Shown here piece by piece: positions 35,103 to 45,430 of a DNA stretch of 64,000 nt (position 1 is the first letter of the stretch; every line of letters begins with the position of its first letter). Origin of the DNA: Dipteris shenzhenensis (Eukaryota; Polypodiophyta; Polypodiopsida; Gleicheniales); the NCBI GenBank assembly GCA_047967505.1, contig CM106541.1; one strand, given 5' to 3'. The notes under the pieces were generated by a model. That model did not search any database, was not told the DNA's origin, and saw only the letters and a list, made by a program, of their open reading frames with translations. The position numbers were made by a program, and so were the translations under genes.

Positions 35103-36744
35103 TGGACCTCTTTGCAAAGGAGAAACATTGACCATGCTTCATGTATGCGATATGATGTCTTCTTCTTCGAAGCTCTTTTCCTCACTAATAGTATTCTTCT
35201 TCTTCACCATAAAATGTACACTTTCTTCAAGCTCAGCCCCCAATGCAACCAATGCGTCTTTGCTTGGAAGTGGCAACCTACACGCTTCCATTTTGTCCTA
35301 GCTCCATTTTCTTCCCTTCCTTATGAAGTATCTTTTGAAGGAATGCCACTCGTTCCATATCTACATGTTAGTCCTATTCAATGCTTTTTTTTTGTGGTGG
35401 TGATCATACTACTTTGTATTAAATATTAATTGTATATATGGTATACCTTGGAATGAAATGAGATACCAAGCATTAATATTCTTGCTCAACTCTGCGTTCC
35501 ATGTTGGCTATAAAAGTAGGAATTCAAAATGTTTTTTTCATTAAAAACGTTTTGTAAACATCCTAGACCGTGCCATACAAGAGCTCTTTTCCCAACCCAT
35601 CAAACAAAAATGTTAGGGTAAGAAGAAGATTTGGTTTTGGCAGTGGCTCCTGCTCAAGGATCAAGACTATGAAGGCCATGGTAAAATAGGGATTTTGGAG
35701 GTCCAACATAAGGAAATCTAGAGTACTTGCATGTCATGATACCTTGCTCCCATAAAAGTAGCATCACAGTAAAGCCTCATTGACACCTCTTTAAAAAAAG
35801 CCCAAAACAACAAATTAGTATGTTTGGTCATTACATTTTCATAGAGTTACAATCTACTACATGTTTTTATCCCCTCATGCATAACTACCTAGCAATAATG
35901 TACTAATGGGAAATCAAGAAGGAATGGAAATGAAAGAGAGCATTTGCAGTTGCTTTGAAGTAGAGATAGATCTTGAAATTTTTGAACTCATCGTGGACCT
36001 GGCTTGGTGAGTCCTAAAGATCTTGAAATTTTCAAACTCATCTTGGACTTGACTCCCTTCCTAGGACTGCCTGCATATGCATAATCTGATAAGAGGAACA
36101 AGGGGGTTCTACATACTTGTTAAATAGGAATTGAGCATGATTGAAAAATCTTGTGATTGTCAATGTACATTTCTGGTCTTGGAGGCAACCAAGAAGGGAT
36201 TCCCCTTTCATGGCCAAAAGCCGACCACAATTTATACTCAACAACTCGTCAAGCATGGTAACTTTGGAAAGAGATCCTGGTCAGGCATCATGCTTGATGA
36301 AAAGAGATTGGAGTGTGGTGGAGCTAGATGAATATTGGTCTCAGTCCAACATCAAGTGTGATTCAAATATGGTGGAGCTAGCTAAAGACTGATCTCACTC
36401 CAAGAGAGGCAAGGATAGTCTAGAGACTGACTTGTGAATCATTATGCATAGACATAGAGCTAGTGGACTATTGCAACCTAAAGAATGAGGGACTACTTGA
36501 AATCTTCATCTAGAAGATTATTGGCCTCAATAATTAATCATTTTTACACCAATTTTATGCCACTAGTGGGGCATGTAGAGTGAATTGATGATCTAGTAGT
36601 CTCTGATGACTACACAATATTGTGGTGCTTTTCTCTGCAAACACCCCTATATATGGTCTTTGTATGATAGATGGAGCAAGCTTGTTGTCGATCTTTTTCG
36701 TGTAATCCATGAACACCATAGATTGCTTGCTCAGTTTTTAAGAA
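35103..36744. other. No supported gene
   Basis: Only short frames occur. Around 36290-36400 a block with tggtggagctag and gatctcactcc is loosely repeated. No element ends recognised. Confidence 0.35.
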
Positions 36745-38110
36745 GCCAGTGTCAATCGTTTCTTTGAACAAACACACATAACACCCTTGAAGAGATATGG
36801 CTCTTTGAAAGAGGTGACTTGTTGTTTGAGCATCTATCTATTGATTGGGATTGAAGTTGAGCTTAGGTAAATGGTCATCAATGGTGAGGGACACCTCAAG
36901 GATTACTACTAAGGCTTCACTGTATTTTGAACTTTCCTTAAGTGGTTTGTCATAACTGTCTTGCATAATTGATGTATGTTTGTGCAAGGCTCTGATGAGT
37001 GTTTCTTGGCTTGTCCATTTGATCTTGGAGTTTCTATTAATTAATGGCCAATTATGAGTAGCGTCTACACTATATGGATCATGATGATTGGCACCCCACC
37101 GGTAGCGGATGGGGTACCACATCAACTATGGGATGCGTTTGAAAGGAATATGGAACTAGTAAGTACTCAAGAAGGTACTTTTCATTGAGTAGCCTTAGTC
37201 TATGCCAGGAAAGCTATGGCTCCACTTTGTTACTAATGTCTCAAGTGATTTGCACTTCCAGATACTCATTGAAATTCCGGAGGGGTCCCATCCTCCTCTT
37301 GACTACATGTCTGGGTATTGCCTCCAAAAATCACCAATGGGATTACCAGGCATGGGAATCCTATCTTTATCCTGTTGCAACTCCAGTGTGGGTGTGCGAT
37401 TTGGATTATCCAATCCTTGAAGCTCATTGATGGAATCATTAATGGTGTCTTCCATTGAAAACTCAAGGGAGATCTAAGGAATATGTGGTCTTGGGGGAGA
37501 GGAAGAGCAAGGCAAATGGATTTAGCAACTTGATAGTTCTCAAGGGATGGATTGTCGTGCTGGTAGCATGGAGTTCTGGAAAGGTATGGAGGGTAGTATT
37601 GGAGTTAGGGAGGGATGTGAGAAGATCAGAATAGAGAGTGGCAAGATAGGGGAGATTAAATTGAAGGTAGACCACATATTCCTTTGGCAGACCTTATCAC
37701 TTCTGGTAGGCATTGACAGCTTTAATGTAGGACTTTTCAAGGAGTTATATCTCATGGAAGTTGCTGTGGTGATTGTTGTAGTAAGGGTAGGAGGCCAGCT
37801 ACTACCCAAAGAGAGGGGCTTCCCATCAAGCATTCATATAGTAGTATTGCATTAGCCTTTAGCCATATGAGATTTGCATGTGCTAAGAGACACAAAAAAT
37901 TCTTCTCGTCTTCATCCATCAATTGGCATAGATCTTAAAAAGTCTTTATGCTTATTGACATGGTCCAATCAAGCTCAGATCCGGCATTTAACATCTTGAT
38001 TTGCAAGTGTTTCCATGGTATGCATATTCTTCCTTCAAGGTGATCATCTTGCTAGAGGAATGCAACAAGCTCTTGGTACAAGGGTAGAGAGTGCAAGGGT
38101 AAGGGCATGC
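36745..38110 (-). mobile_element. Unrecognised minus-strand retroelement-like unit X, copy 1
   Basis: Read from 38110 down to 36745, the minus strand has protein-like stretches in shifting frames: LEGRICIPWKHLQIKMLN and LLAHANLIWLKANAILLYEC (about 38070-37800), LLEKSYIKAVNAYQK (about 37740), an ATG frame MEDTINDSINELQGLDNPNR (about 37455-37300), and at 37125-36838 a frame with NWPLINRNSKIKWTSQETLI, ending SLTIDDHLPKLNFNPNQ. The last frame is also present in copy 2. I recognise no catalytic motif; a degenerate gag-type protein is the best guess. A segment with the motif caagggtagagagtgc near 38080 also occurs at both LTR-like segments. Confidence 0.5.
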
Positions 38111-38504
38111 TAGGTCCCTGGAAATAGTGCCAAAATGTTCTCTCTATTTCTCCCAAGTGCAGGTTCTATGGCTATTCATCACCTACAGTCATCGTCGCTT
38201 ATCGTCATAGGATAGGTGTTCACAATTGTAGCATAGGTCTTTGCATCGTATTCCGATGAGAGGTGCAGGCTAAAGCATGGAAAGTAGATTTCATGCATGT
38301 GTGGGTGAGAAAGAGGGCTTGATCATAATGGTTGATGGAGGTTCTCGCCTCCATGGGAGTTCAAGGGTTTAGAAGGGGATTTTAGGGTTCAAAAAAGGGA
38401 CATCGTTGAGAGAGCTATCTAGGAGGGCTCCAGGGTTTAGGAGGAGTCCAAGGTTGAGGAGTGGAGAGCTAGTCTCCTTCGTGGATTCAAGGGGTAAGGG
38501 TTGA

Positions 38505-38785
38505 GGATGCGGGACAAGGGAGGAGGGAGGATGGAGGAGGAGGAGGGAGGGGAAGGGAGGGAGGAGGAGAAGGAGGGAGGAGGAGGAGGGAGGAAGAAGG
38601 AAGAGGGAGGAGGAGGTGAAGGAGGAGGGAGGAGGAGGAGTAGGAGGAGAAGGAAGAGGAGGGAGGAAGGAGGAAGGAGGAAGGTGGAGGAGGGAGTAAG
38701 GAGAAGGAGGAGGGAGAAAGGAGGGAGGAGGAAGGAGGAGAAGCAAGGAGGAGGGAGGAAGGAGGAGGAGGACGTAGTACAAGGG
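38505..38785. repeat. GGA/GGAGGA purine tract
   Basis: About 280 bp of almost pure purine (ggagga, ggaagg, gagg units) on the plus strand. It lies between unit X copy 1 and its LTR-like segment; a shorter equivalent lies at 40430-40547. Confidence 0.95.
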
Positions 38786-39000
38786 TAGAGAGTGCAAGGG
38801 TAAGGGCATGCTAGAACATGATAGTGTAAGAGAGCATGGACGCAATGGAGATCAATCACATGAACACAATAGTGAGCTTGAACATTGAACCCCAAAGAGT
38901 CAGAGCTTCATTCCATTGAGAGATATTTATACATGTTGGTCTCTACACAATCCATAGGTACCTCCATGGTGGGACCTCTTTTATAGGAGACCTATTGGAC
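38767..39000 (-). mobile_element. LTR-like segment of unit X, copy 1
   Basis: On the minus strand this segment has two TATA-like boxes (ctataaaaga near 38976 and tataaatatc near 38930) followed by about 150 bp of leader ending in the caccctt-rich gcactctctacccttgtac. The same segment recurs at 40548-40771 with about 10% differences. A true LTR is not proven because TG/CA ends, PBS and duplication of the target are not seen. Confidence 0.45.
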
Positions 39001-39014
39001 AAGACCACTTTTGG

Positions 39015-39530
39015 GGGGGGACCTTTAGGGTCTCTACACAAAGTGGGGGGACCTTTGAGTCTCTAGTCAAATTGGGGGGACCTTATGGGTCTCTACACGA
39101 AGTGGGGGGACCATTTGGGTCTCTACACAATGTGGGGGGACATTTGGGGTCTCTACACAAAGTTGGGGGCCTTAAAAATTGTAGGATTTAGTCTTTCTCT
39201 CTCTAGATTTAGTATTTCTCTCTCTATATCCGTATTTTCCAAGTATGATTAGATCTTTTCTAAAGAGGATTTTGGCTATCCTCATCCTTTAAGATTCTCT
39301 ACACGAAGTGGGTGGACCATTTTGGACAGTGGGGGGACCATTTGGGTCTCTACACAAGGTGGGGGGACATTTGGGGTCTCTACACAAAGTTGGGGGGCCT
39401 TAAAAATTGTAGGATTTAGTCTTTCTCTCTCTAGATTTAGTATTTCTCTCTCTAGATCCGTATTTTCCAAGTATGATTGGATCTTTTCTAGAGAGGATTT
39501 TGGCTATCCTCATCCTTTAAGATTCATCAT
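39015..39530. repeat. Two-level tandem repeat: 33-bp units inside a 228-bp duplication
   Basis: Units of the form ggggggacctttgggtctct plus acacaaagt are repeated about five times in 39015-39170 and again in 39295-39395. Each block is followed by the same 110-bp segment (cttaaaaattgtaggattta, ...ctctctctagattta...). The landmark gtaggatttagtctt is at 39181 and 39409, a period of 228 bp. Confidence 0.85.
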
Positions 39531-39829
39531 ACCATCTTTCAGGCTCAAGATATTACAAGTGGAAGTTTGCTGCCATTCTACACACACAATGCTCTCATCC
39601 TTGTTGTCCTAGACTGCACTTCTAGCCCTTGTTGCCACAAGGTTAACAACTCCCCTAGACCGATTTGATTACCCATCCTCGGTTTATGGTTGATTCTGTA
39701 GACAATGTTGTGCTGTGGTTTTCTTTACCCAACGAGTATGCTAAAGATGGCGTCAGAGATACATGAACCAAGCTTGTTGTCAATCTTCTCCTTCTAATCC
39801 ACAAACACCATAGATTGCTTGCTCAGTTT

Positions 39830-40425
39830 TTAAGAAGCCAATGTCAACCATTTCTTTGAAGAAACACACATAACGCCCTTGAAGAGATATGGCTCTTTAA
39901 AAGAGGTGACTTGTTGTTTGAGCATCTATCTATTGATGGTGACTTGTTGTTTGAGCATCTATCTATTGATTGGGATTGAAGCTGAGGTTGTGTAAATGGT
40001 CATCAATGGTGAGGGACACTTCCAGGATTACTGCTAAGGATTCACTATATTTTGAACTTTCCTTGAGTATTTTGTCATAACTGCCTTGCATAATTGATGC
40101 ATGTTTGTCCAAGGATCTAATGAGTGTTTCTTGGCTTGTCCATTTCATCTTGGAGTTTCTATTGATTAACGGCCAATTGCCAATGAGGAGCATCTACAAA
40201 ATTTGGATCATGATGATTGGCATCCCACCGATAGCGACAGGTACCCATCAAATGTGGGATGTGTTCGAAAGGAATATTGAGCTTGTAAGTACTCAAGGAG
40301 GTACTTTTCGTTGAGCAGCCTTGGTCTACACCAAGCAGGCTATGGCTTCAATTTGTTGCTGATGTCTCGAGTGATTTGCGCTTGGCAAATATTCATTGAA
40401 ATTTCGATTGCCTCCAAAAATCACC
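39830..40425 (-). mobile_element. Unit X, copy 2 (deletion derivative)
   Basis: This segment matches 36745-37330 in the same orientation. The frame at 40193-39963 repeats the copy 1 protein (NWPLINRNSKMKWTSQETLI ... SLTIDDHLHNLSFNPNQ). It has an internal duplication of a 30-bp block near 39905-39960 and a deletion of about 40 bp near 40408 relative to copy 1. It ends where the GGA tract begins, so the upstream two thirds of the copy 1 body are missing. Confidence 0.6.
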
Positions 40426-40429
40426 AAAG

Positions 40430-40547
40430 GGGAGGAGGAAGGTGGAGGAGGGAGGAGGAAGGTGGAGGAGGGAGCAAGGAGTCAGAGCAAGGAGGGAGGA
40501 GGGAGGAGGAAGATGGAGAAGAGAGGAGGAATGGAGGAGGAGGAAGT
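40430..40547. repeat. GGA purine tract, second copy
   Basis: Ggaggaggaaggtgga-like repeats directly join unit X copy 2 to its LTR-like segment, as in copy 1. Confidence 0.9.
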
Positions 40548-40771
40548 AGTACAAGGGTAGAGGGTGCAAGGGTAAGGGCATGCTAGAACACGATAGTGTA
40601 AGAAAGCATGGACGCAAGGAGATCAATCACATGAATACGATATTGAGCTTAAACACTGAACCCCAAAGAGTGGGAGATTCATTCCATTGAGAGATATTTA
40701 TACATGTTGGTCTCTACACAATCCGTTAAGTACCTATGTGGTGGGCCCTCTTTTGTTAGAGACCTTTTGGA
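40548..40771 (-). mobile_element. LTR-like segment of unit X, copy 2
   Basis: It matches 38767-39000 over its whole length, including the tataaatatctctcaatgg block on the minus strand. It ends exactly where the 495-bp direct repeat starts. Confidence 0.45.
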
Positions 40772-41268
40772 CTGTGTTACAAGGCTTGTGGCAAATGATG
40801 CCGAGAATAGCCAAGAGGCTTTACAAGGCTTAATGATGTGCACAATGCCATGAAATAGCCGTGTAGGCTTTACAATGGTGGCATGTGTGTGTGAAATCAA
40901 ATGCTATACTGCCCACTGAACAATCAGCAATGCCTCTAAACTCTGAAGTCTACTCACCGAATTGATGAACATCATGTTTCAGGTAATGTAGTGATGTGAA
41001 ACCGTATGTGAACATATGGACTGACTCCGAGTAGGTACTAGTCGAAAATTTCGAGCATGGGTTAGATTGGCAACTTGGTAAAATTCAAAGCGTCCCCTCT
41101 ATGGCGATCTAGTCTACTCTGATCTAGATCTATACCAACCGTTGAGTGATGAAAGAACAACAAATAATTCCTTCTCTTTTGTTATTTTTAAGTGTTGGGT
41201 TAGATGCGTCGATGAAGAGGCAAATGTGTGAAGGAAGTGGTTTTGTCGGCGAGGCTACAATGTGAGTG
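40772..41268. repeat. 495-bp direct repeat, copy 1
   Basis: The sequence from ctgtgttacaaggcttgtgg to gctacaatgtga recurs at 44936-45430 in the same orientation, with roughly 5-8% differences by eye. See copy 2 for context. Confidence 0.85.
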
Positions 41269-41272
41269 TAAC

Positions 41273-42832
41273 TTGTGCCAAAATGTGCACGTGATGTGAT
41301 GAGCGCGTAGAGCACAAAAAATCGAGCAACTTTCCTTTTTGGAGCGCCCTCAAATTCTTCCTAGATCAAGAGATACGACTTGATCTAGGTGGAGGGTAAA
41401 AAGGAGTGCAAATGGTGCTCAATGATGATGTGTCATTGTGGGTCACATGCAGTGATGATGTGGCACTATGCCTAGCAAGGGGTGTGCCAATGGAGCCCTG
41501 TGTTGAGGTGGTAGGAGTGGTCACATGCAATGACTGTGAAGCATTGTGTGTGCCTGCAGAGGTCCAATGTGCTGACTGGATAGCTAAGGCAGCATTGCTG
41601 AGGTGGCACAGATGATGATGTCAGCAGATGATGTGGTAATGCTGACATGGCAAGTGATGTATCACTGATGATATGGCAAATGACGTGCATATGACATGGC
41701 AAGAGGATCAGATCAGATGACTTGGTGATGTGGCAACCTCGCGGGACTACTAACGTGGTAGGATGGTAGAGGTGATGATGTGGCAAGATAAGAGAGATTG
41801 CCACATGGCTAAACTTTGACCACTAACCAAAAACAGGTTCCATTGACTTAGGCCTATCTGCTACGTGTCAAAACGTGAGGCACTAGGATCTTATGAGATT
41901 TCGATCATCGTGTCTCTGCTTTGCTGGTGTTCGTCGAGGCTGTCGTCCTATGAGCAGGCCACGGGCGTTGATGGATGCCCATTTGGAGAAGGTGTCATAG
42001 AGTCTCTTCATAAGGCAAAAGCTTGGGCGTTGCTTGGCGGCTGACTGTAGAGCTTAGGGAGCTTGGCGAGGCATGTTGTTGCAGGCTCTTGGCATTGTTT
42101 GTTGTCGCCTATAAGTTTGAGAGCTCGGAGTGCGCTAAAGGTTATGTTGAAGCTTGGCTGTTAAAGGAGTCATTGGCTCATTGGTAGCTGAAGGCCATGG
42201 AGGAGCACCTTGTTGAGTCGAGGCTGGAGAGAGAGTGCTTGGTGGAGGCCAATGCTTGGAGTGGAAGCAGTTGTTCAGTGAGGCTATGGTGGTCACAGGC
42301 ACTTTGTTTGCATGGAGACGGTCTACCTTTGTGCTGATTGCTTCATCATTGTTTGCATTGGAGATTGTAGGTGCCGACTCGAGCTGTTGAGCATTCGTCG
42401 ATGTGTTAAAGGCTGTTGGCTATAGATATTGGAGCTCTATGGAGCTTTGGAGTCTATGGCTCATTTCATTGCCCAGCACTTTGATTGTGGGCTGGATAGT
42501 CTACCGCTGCAGGTCATTGGATGAGATGTGAAGAAAGGTCTTTTACCTTAGTCGTTGCTGGACGCTATGGCATTGCGAGATTAGTACCTTAGCCCTTCAC
42601 TTCTACAGTTCGGCCAAGTGGAACTCCAAATCTTTCTCTAGTTGGATCTTCCAACCTAGAATTCGAGGCCTCTCCTCTTGTGAGAGTCACTTGAGGATAT
42701 GGAGCCCAAGGTCGCTGAAATATGTTGTAGTCCGAAGTCCCTCTCTCTCAAATGAAGCTAGCCTGTATGTGAGGTCTACCTCTCATTCTCTCTGAAAACG
42801 GAATGGACTCTATTTGCCTTTTTATATGTAGG
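41273..42832. other. Noncoding; dispersed TGATGTGGCA motifs
   Basis: Between 41420 and 41790 the motif tgatgtggca and variants (tgacatggcaa, tgatatggcaa) recur about ten times at irregular spacing. From 41840 to 42780 the DNA is G/T-rich with no supported frame. It may be the leader of the gag-like gene that follows. Confidence 0.4.
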
Positions 42833-43640
42833 ATGTCTTTATCTTCAACAAGTAGCTCCAGTGAGGATGAATCCCTCTGTATCCACCATCATGAAATGTG
42901 GTTGGAGCAAAAAATCAAATATATGTGTGATCGATGTCAAGGAAACATGTATCGCGCATGCAGAATTACACTCAATCATGTTTCAAAGTATGGAGAATGG
43001 GATGCAATTATAAACATGGTAAGTGTTAAAGAGTTAAGGTTGATTGAGATACATATGGGTTTTCATGTGTTTGAGTTATGATCCCGTTTTAATTTGATAC
43101 AGGATGCAGTGCCACACCCGCATATGTTGCCCTATGCTCGTCGTGAGAAGGCGAAGCATCGGCGATACGAGGTGGGATCTTCAAGAGGGACCGTTACGGA
43201 TGCATGGAGTGATGGGGATAGTAACAGTGCTGCTCATGCGGTAGCCATTGACATCGAGGATGGCATGATCGACTCTGACACTAGCAATGATGATGGGAGA
43301 TCTCATGCACGAGATAAGCGCTCGAAAAAAGGCAAATCCCAGTCTACTGCCGAAACATCAAATGAAGATCACCTAGAGGCCATGACCATGAAGCTGAAAG
43401 AAGACATGATGCAAGCCATGGAACAAAAACTTCGCTTGTCTTAGTCGCCAACTCAGACATATCCACATCAAGAAAATGTCTGGTGTTCACACTACATGGC
43501 CAATCATACAACAAATGAGTGCCTGGTCCTAAGAGCTAGGATCACTGCACAAGCAAATCCACCACCAAGGTTGTGGTGCCATATCTGCGTCGTTGGCGAT
43601 CATGATGAAAACAGTTGCATCTTCAACATGCGCAACAACC
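42833..43640 (+). CDS. Split gag-like gene: N-terminal zinc finger plus zinc knuckles
   Basis: Exon 1 is 42833-43018 (62 codons), intron 43019-43102 (84 bp, GTAAGT...ATACAG, phase 0), exon 2 from 43103. The N terminus is Ser/Glu-rich, then YMCDRCQGNMYRAC and RITLNHVSKYGEWD form a C-X2-C-X13-H finger-like module. The middle is acidic and Lys-rich (DIEDGMIDSDTSNDDG, DKRSKKGKSQ) with a helical segment (LEAMTMKLKEDMMQAMEQKL). A TAG at 43442-43444 interrupts the frame, which continues to WCSHYMANHTTNEC (knuckle with Tyr for the second Cys) and a full CCHC knuckle WCHICVVGDHDENSC (43577-43618). Homology stops near 43640 where the antisense leader of copia F begins. It is probably the gag of an unrecognised retroelement. 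A consensus intron inside such a gene is unusual. Confidence 0.5.
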
Positions 43641-43649
43641 CACCTCGAA

Positions 43650-44056
43650 CTCAACAATACTCCCTATATCTCTCTCTCAGAGTACAAGGAATGGAGGGAA
43701 CAAGAATCCTTCAATACAACAACGAAAATCTCTCAAGAATGATAGAAATATCCTCTCAATGCAATGAACGGAGACCTTTCTCTACGGAAGTAAACTCTCA
43801 CAAGAACACTCGAGAAGCTCTTAATGTCTCAATCAATCACACTCTCTCATACGGATCGCAATGCCTCAACGGAAGGCAAGGGAGCTCTGATACCATGACA
43901 AAATATGAAGAGGAGAGAGGAGAAGAGTGAAGATGAGGAGAGAGGGCACAGCTAGAGAGCACATCACAAATGAATAACTGTACACTAGATTTAATTGAAA
44001 ATGTAGAATATATACAAACCCTTTTAGGGTTAGGGTTAGGATATCTAACCCTTTCC
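43650..44056 (-). mobile_element. Copia F (A family): partial LTR, PBS and leader
   Basis: On the minus strand, 44056-43896 matches the downstream part of the copia A LTR, from gggaaagggttaga through the telomere-like repeats to catattttgtca. It is followed at once by TGGTATCAGAGCTCC (43895-43881), a perfect initiator-Met primer site, and about 230 bp of leader. The upstream third of the LTR is missing. Confidence 0.8.
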
Positions 44057-44057
44057 C

Positions 44058-44170
44058 ATATACAAACTCTTTTGGTTGTCTCTCAGGAACAAATGTACCA
44101 TCTCGCTAAGCTTCTTCTCCCCTCTAACCAGATCACTGCCACTGCATACTCACAACCGAATTTTTCGATC
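44058..44170. other. Foreign insert sharing 70 bp with 51987-52060
   Basis: The block caggaacaaatgtaccatct ... ccagatcactgccactg is nearly identical to 51987-52060, in the same orientation. Here it separates the broken RNase H and broken LTR of copia F. Confidence 0.7.
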
Positions 44171-44810
44171 ACCATGATATAGTACCTTGACAAAGGAAAA
44201 ATGCATATCCCTGTGTCGATCTCCTGGTCTCATGATCTTAGGCATAGTCTCACTGTCACAGTATTCATGCAACCATGGATGACTTCCTCTGTATTCTATC
44301 CCAAACTATCTTGTATCTCTAATGTATCTCAAGACTCTTTTGGCTGCATTCCAATGAGATTGTTTTTGCATTTGCCATAAACTATGCTACTGAGCTTACT
44401 GCATAACAAATATCTGGCTGTGTGATAGTCAAATATATAAGAGATCCGATGCGCTGCCTGTAGTACCTGTTATTGACTATAGGCTTTTCTAAATCTTTAG
44501 TAAGTTTCGAACTCTGTTCCATGGGAGTGGCTGCAATCTTGCAATCTGCCATATGCAACTTCTGAGAAAGACTATCAACATAGTTGAGCTAACTCGTGAA
44601 TGTGCTATCTGAATCTCTCCAGAACTCAATTCCAAGACAATAGTGCATAAGTCCAAGATCTTTCATGTCGAACTCTGCAGATAAGTCTTGGTTTAACTCC
44701 CATTTGTCCTGAAGTACAAGAATGGTCTCCATTCGGTATTTCCATATACTGTAATTGGAGTTGTCTAACTTAGCAAATGCCTCCAAATTGAGGTTGCTAG
44801 TCATAGACAT
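44171..44810 (-). mobile_element. Copia F: gag start fused to RT/RNase H
   Basis: The minus-strand ATG at 44810 begins a copia gag N terminus (MSMTSNLNLEAFAKLDNSNY, SIWKYRMETILVLQDKWEL). At about 44690 it passes in frame into the end of RT (DLSAEFDMKDLGLMHYCLG) and on into RNase H. It stops at 44171 at the position equivalent to 22694 in A. Gag's remainder, protease, integrase and most of RT are deleted. F keeps TGG where A has the TGA stop at 22247. Confidence 0.85.
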
Positions 44811-44935
44811 GGTGCAAGAAATGCACTCAAAAGTGTCATGAAAATCCCTGTATGAATCAATTGCAAATACACTAAGTGTGTCAAGTGGAATCTGAACTGT
44901 CGGTGAAGATAAAACTGCAATATATAAAATCAGAT

Positions 44936-45430
44936 CTGTGTTATAAGGCTTGTGGCAAATGATGCCGAGAATAGCCAAGAGGCTTTACAAGGCTTAAATG
45001 ATGTGCACAATGCCATAAAATAGCCGTGTAGGCTTTACAATGGTGACATGTGTGTGTGAAATCAAATGCTATCTGCCCACTAAACAATCGACAATGCCTC
45101 TAAACTCTGAAGTCTGCTCACTGGACTAATGAACGTCAGGTTTCAGGTAATGTAATAATGTGAAACCGTATGTGAACGTATGGACTGACTCTGAGTAAAT
45201 ACTAGTCGAGAATTTCGAGAATAGCTTAGATTGGCAACTTGGGAAAATTCAAAGCGTCCCCTCTATGGCGATCTAGTCTACTCTGATCTAGATCTATACC
45301 AACTGTCGAGAGATGAAAGAACAGCAAATAATTCCTTTTCTTTTATTCTTTTCAAGTGCTGGGTCAAATGCATCAATGAAGAGGCGAATGTGTGTGAAGG
45401 AAGTGGTTTTGTCGATGAAGCTAAAATGTG
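44936..45430. repeat. 495-bp direct repeat, copy 2, upstream of copia F gag
   Basis: This copy ends 126 bp upstream (in minus orientation) of the copia F gag ATG, so it sits where a 5' LTR or leader would be; copy 1 lies 3.67 kb beyond in the 3' direction. The shared ends are TCACATT...AACACAG on the minus strand, without TG/CA or PBS, so an LTR pair is possible but unproven. Confidence 0.8.

Noticed and set aside
38369-38895. Pro/Leu/Ser-rich 150-codon minus-strand frames
   Set aside because: Complement of the GGA tract.
40772-45430. Calling the 495-bp repeats a confirmed LTR pair
   Set aside because: No TG...CA ends, no adjoining PBS or PPT, and a different LTR with PBS lies between them.
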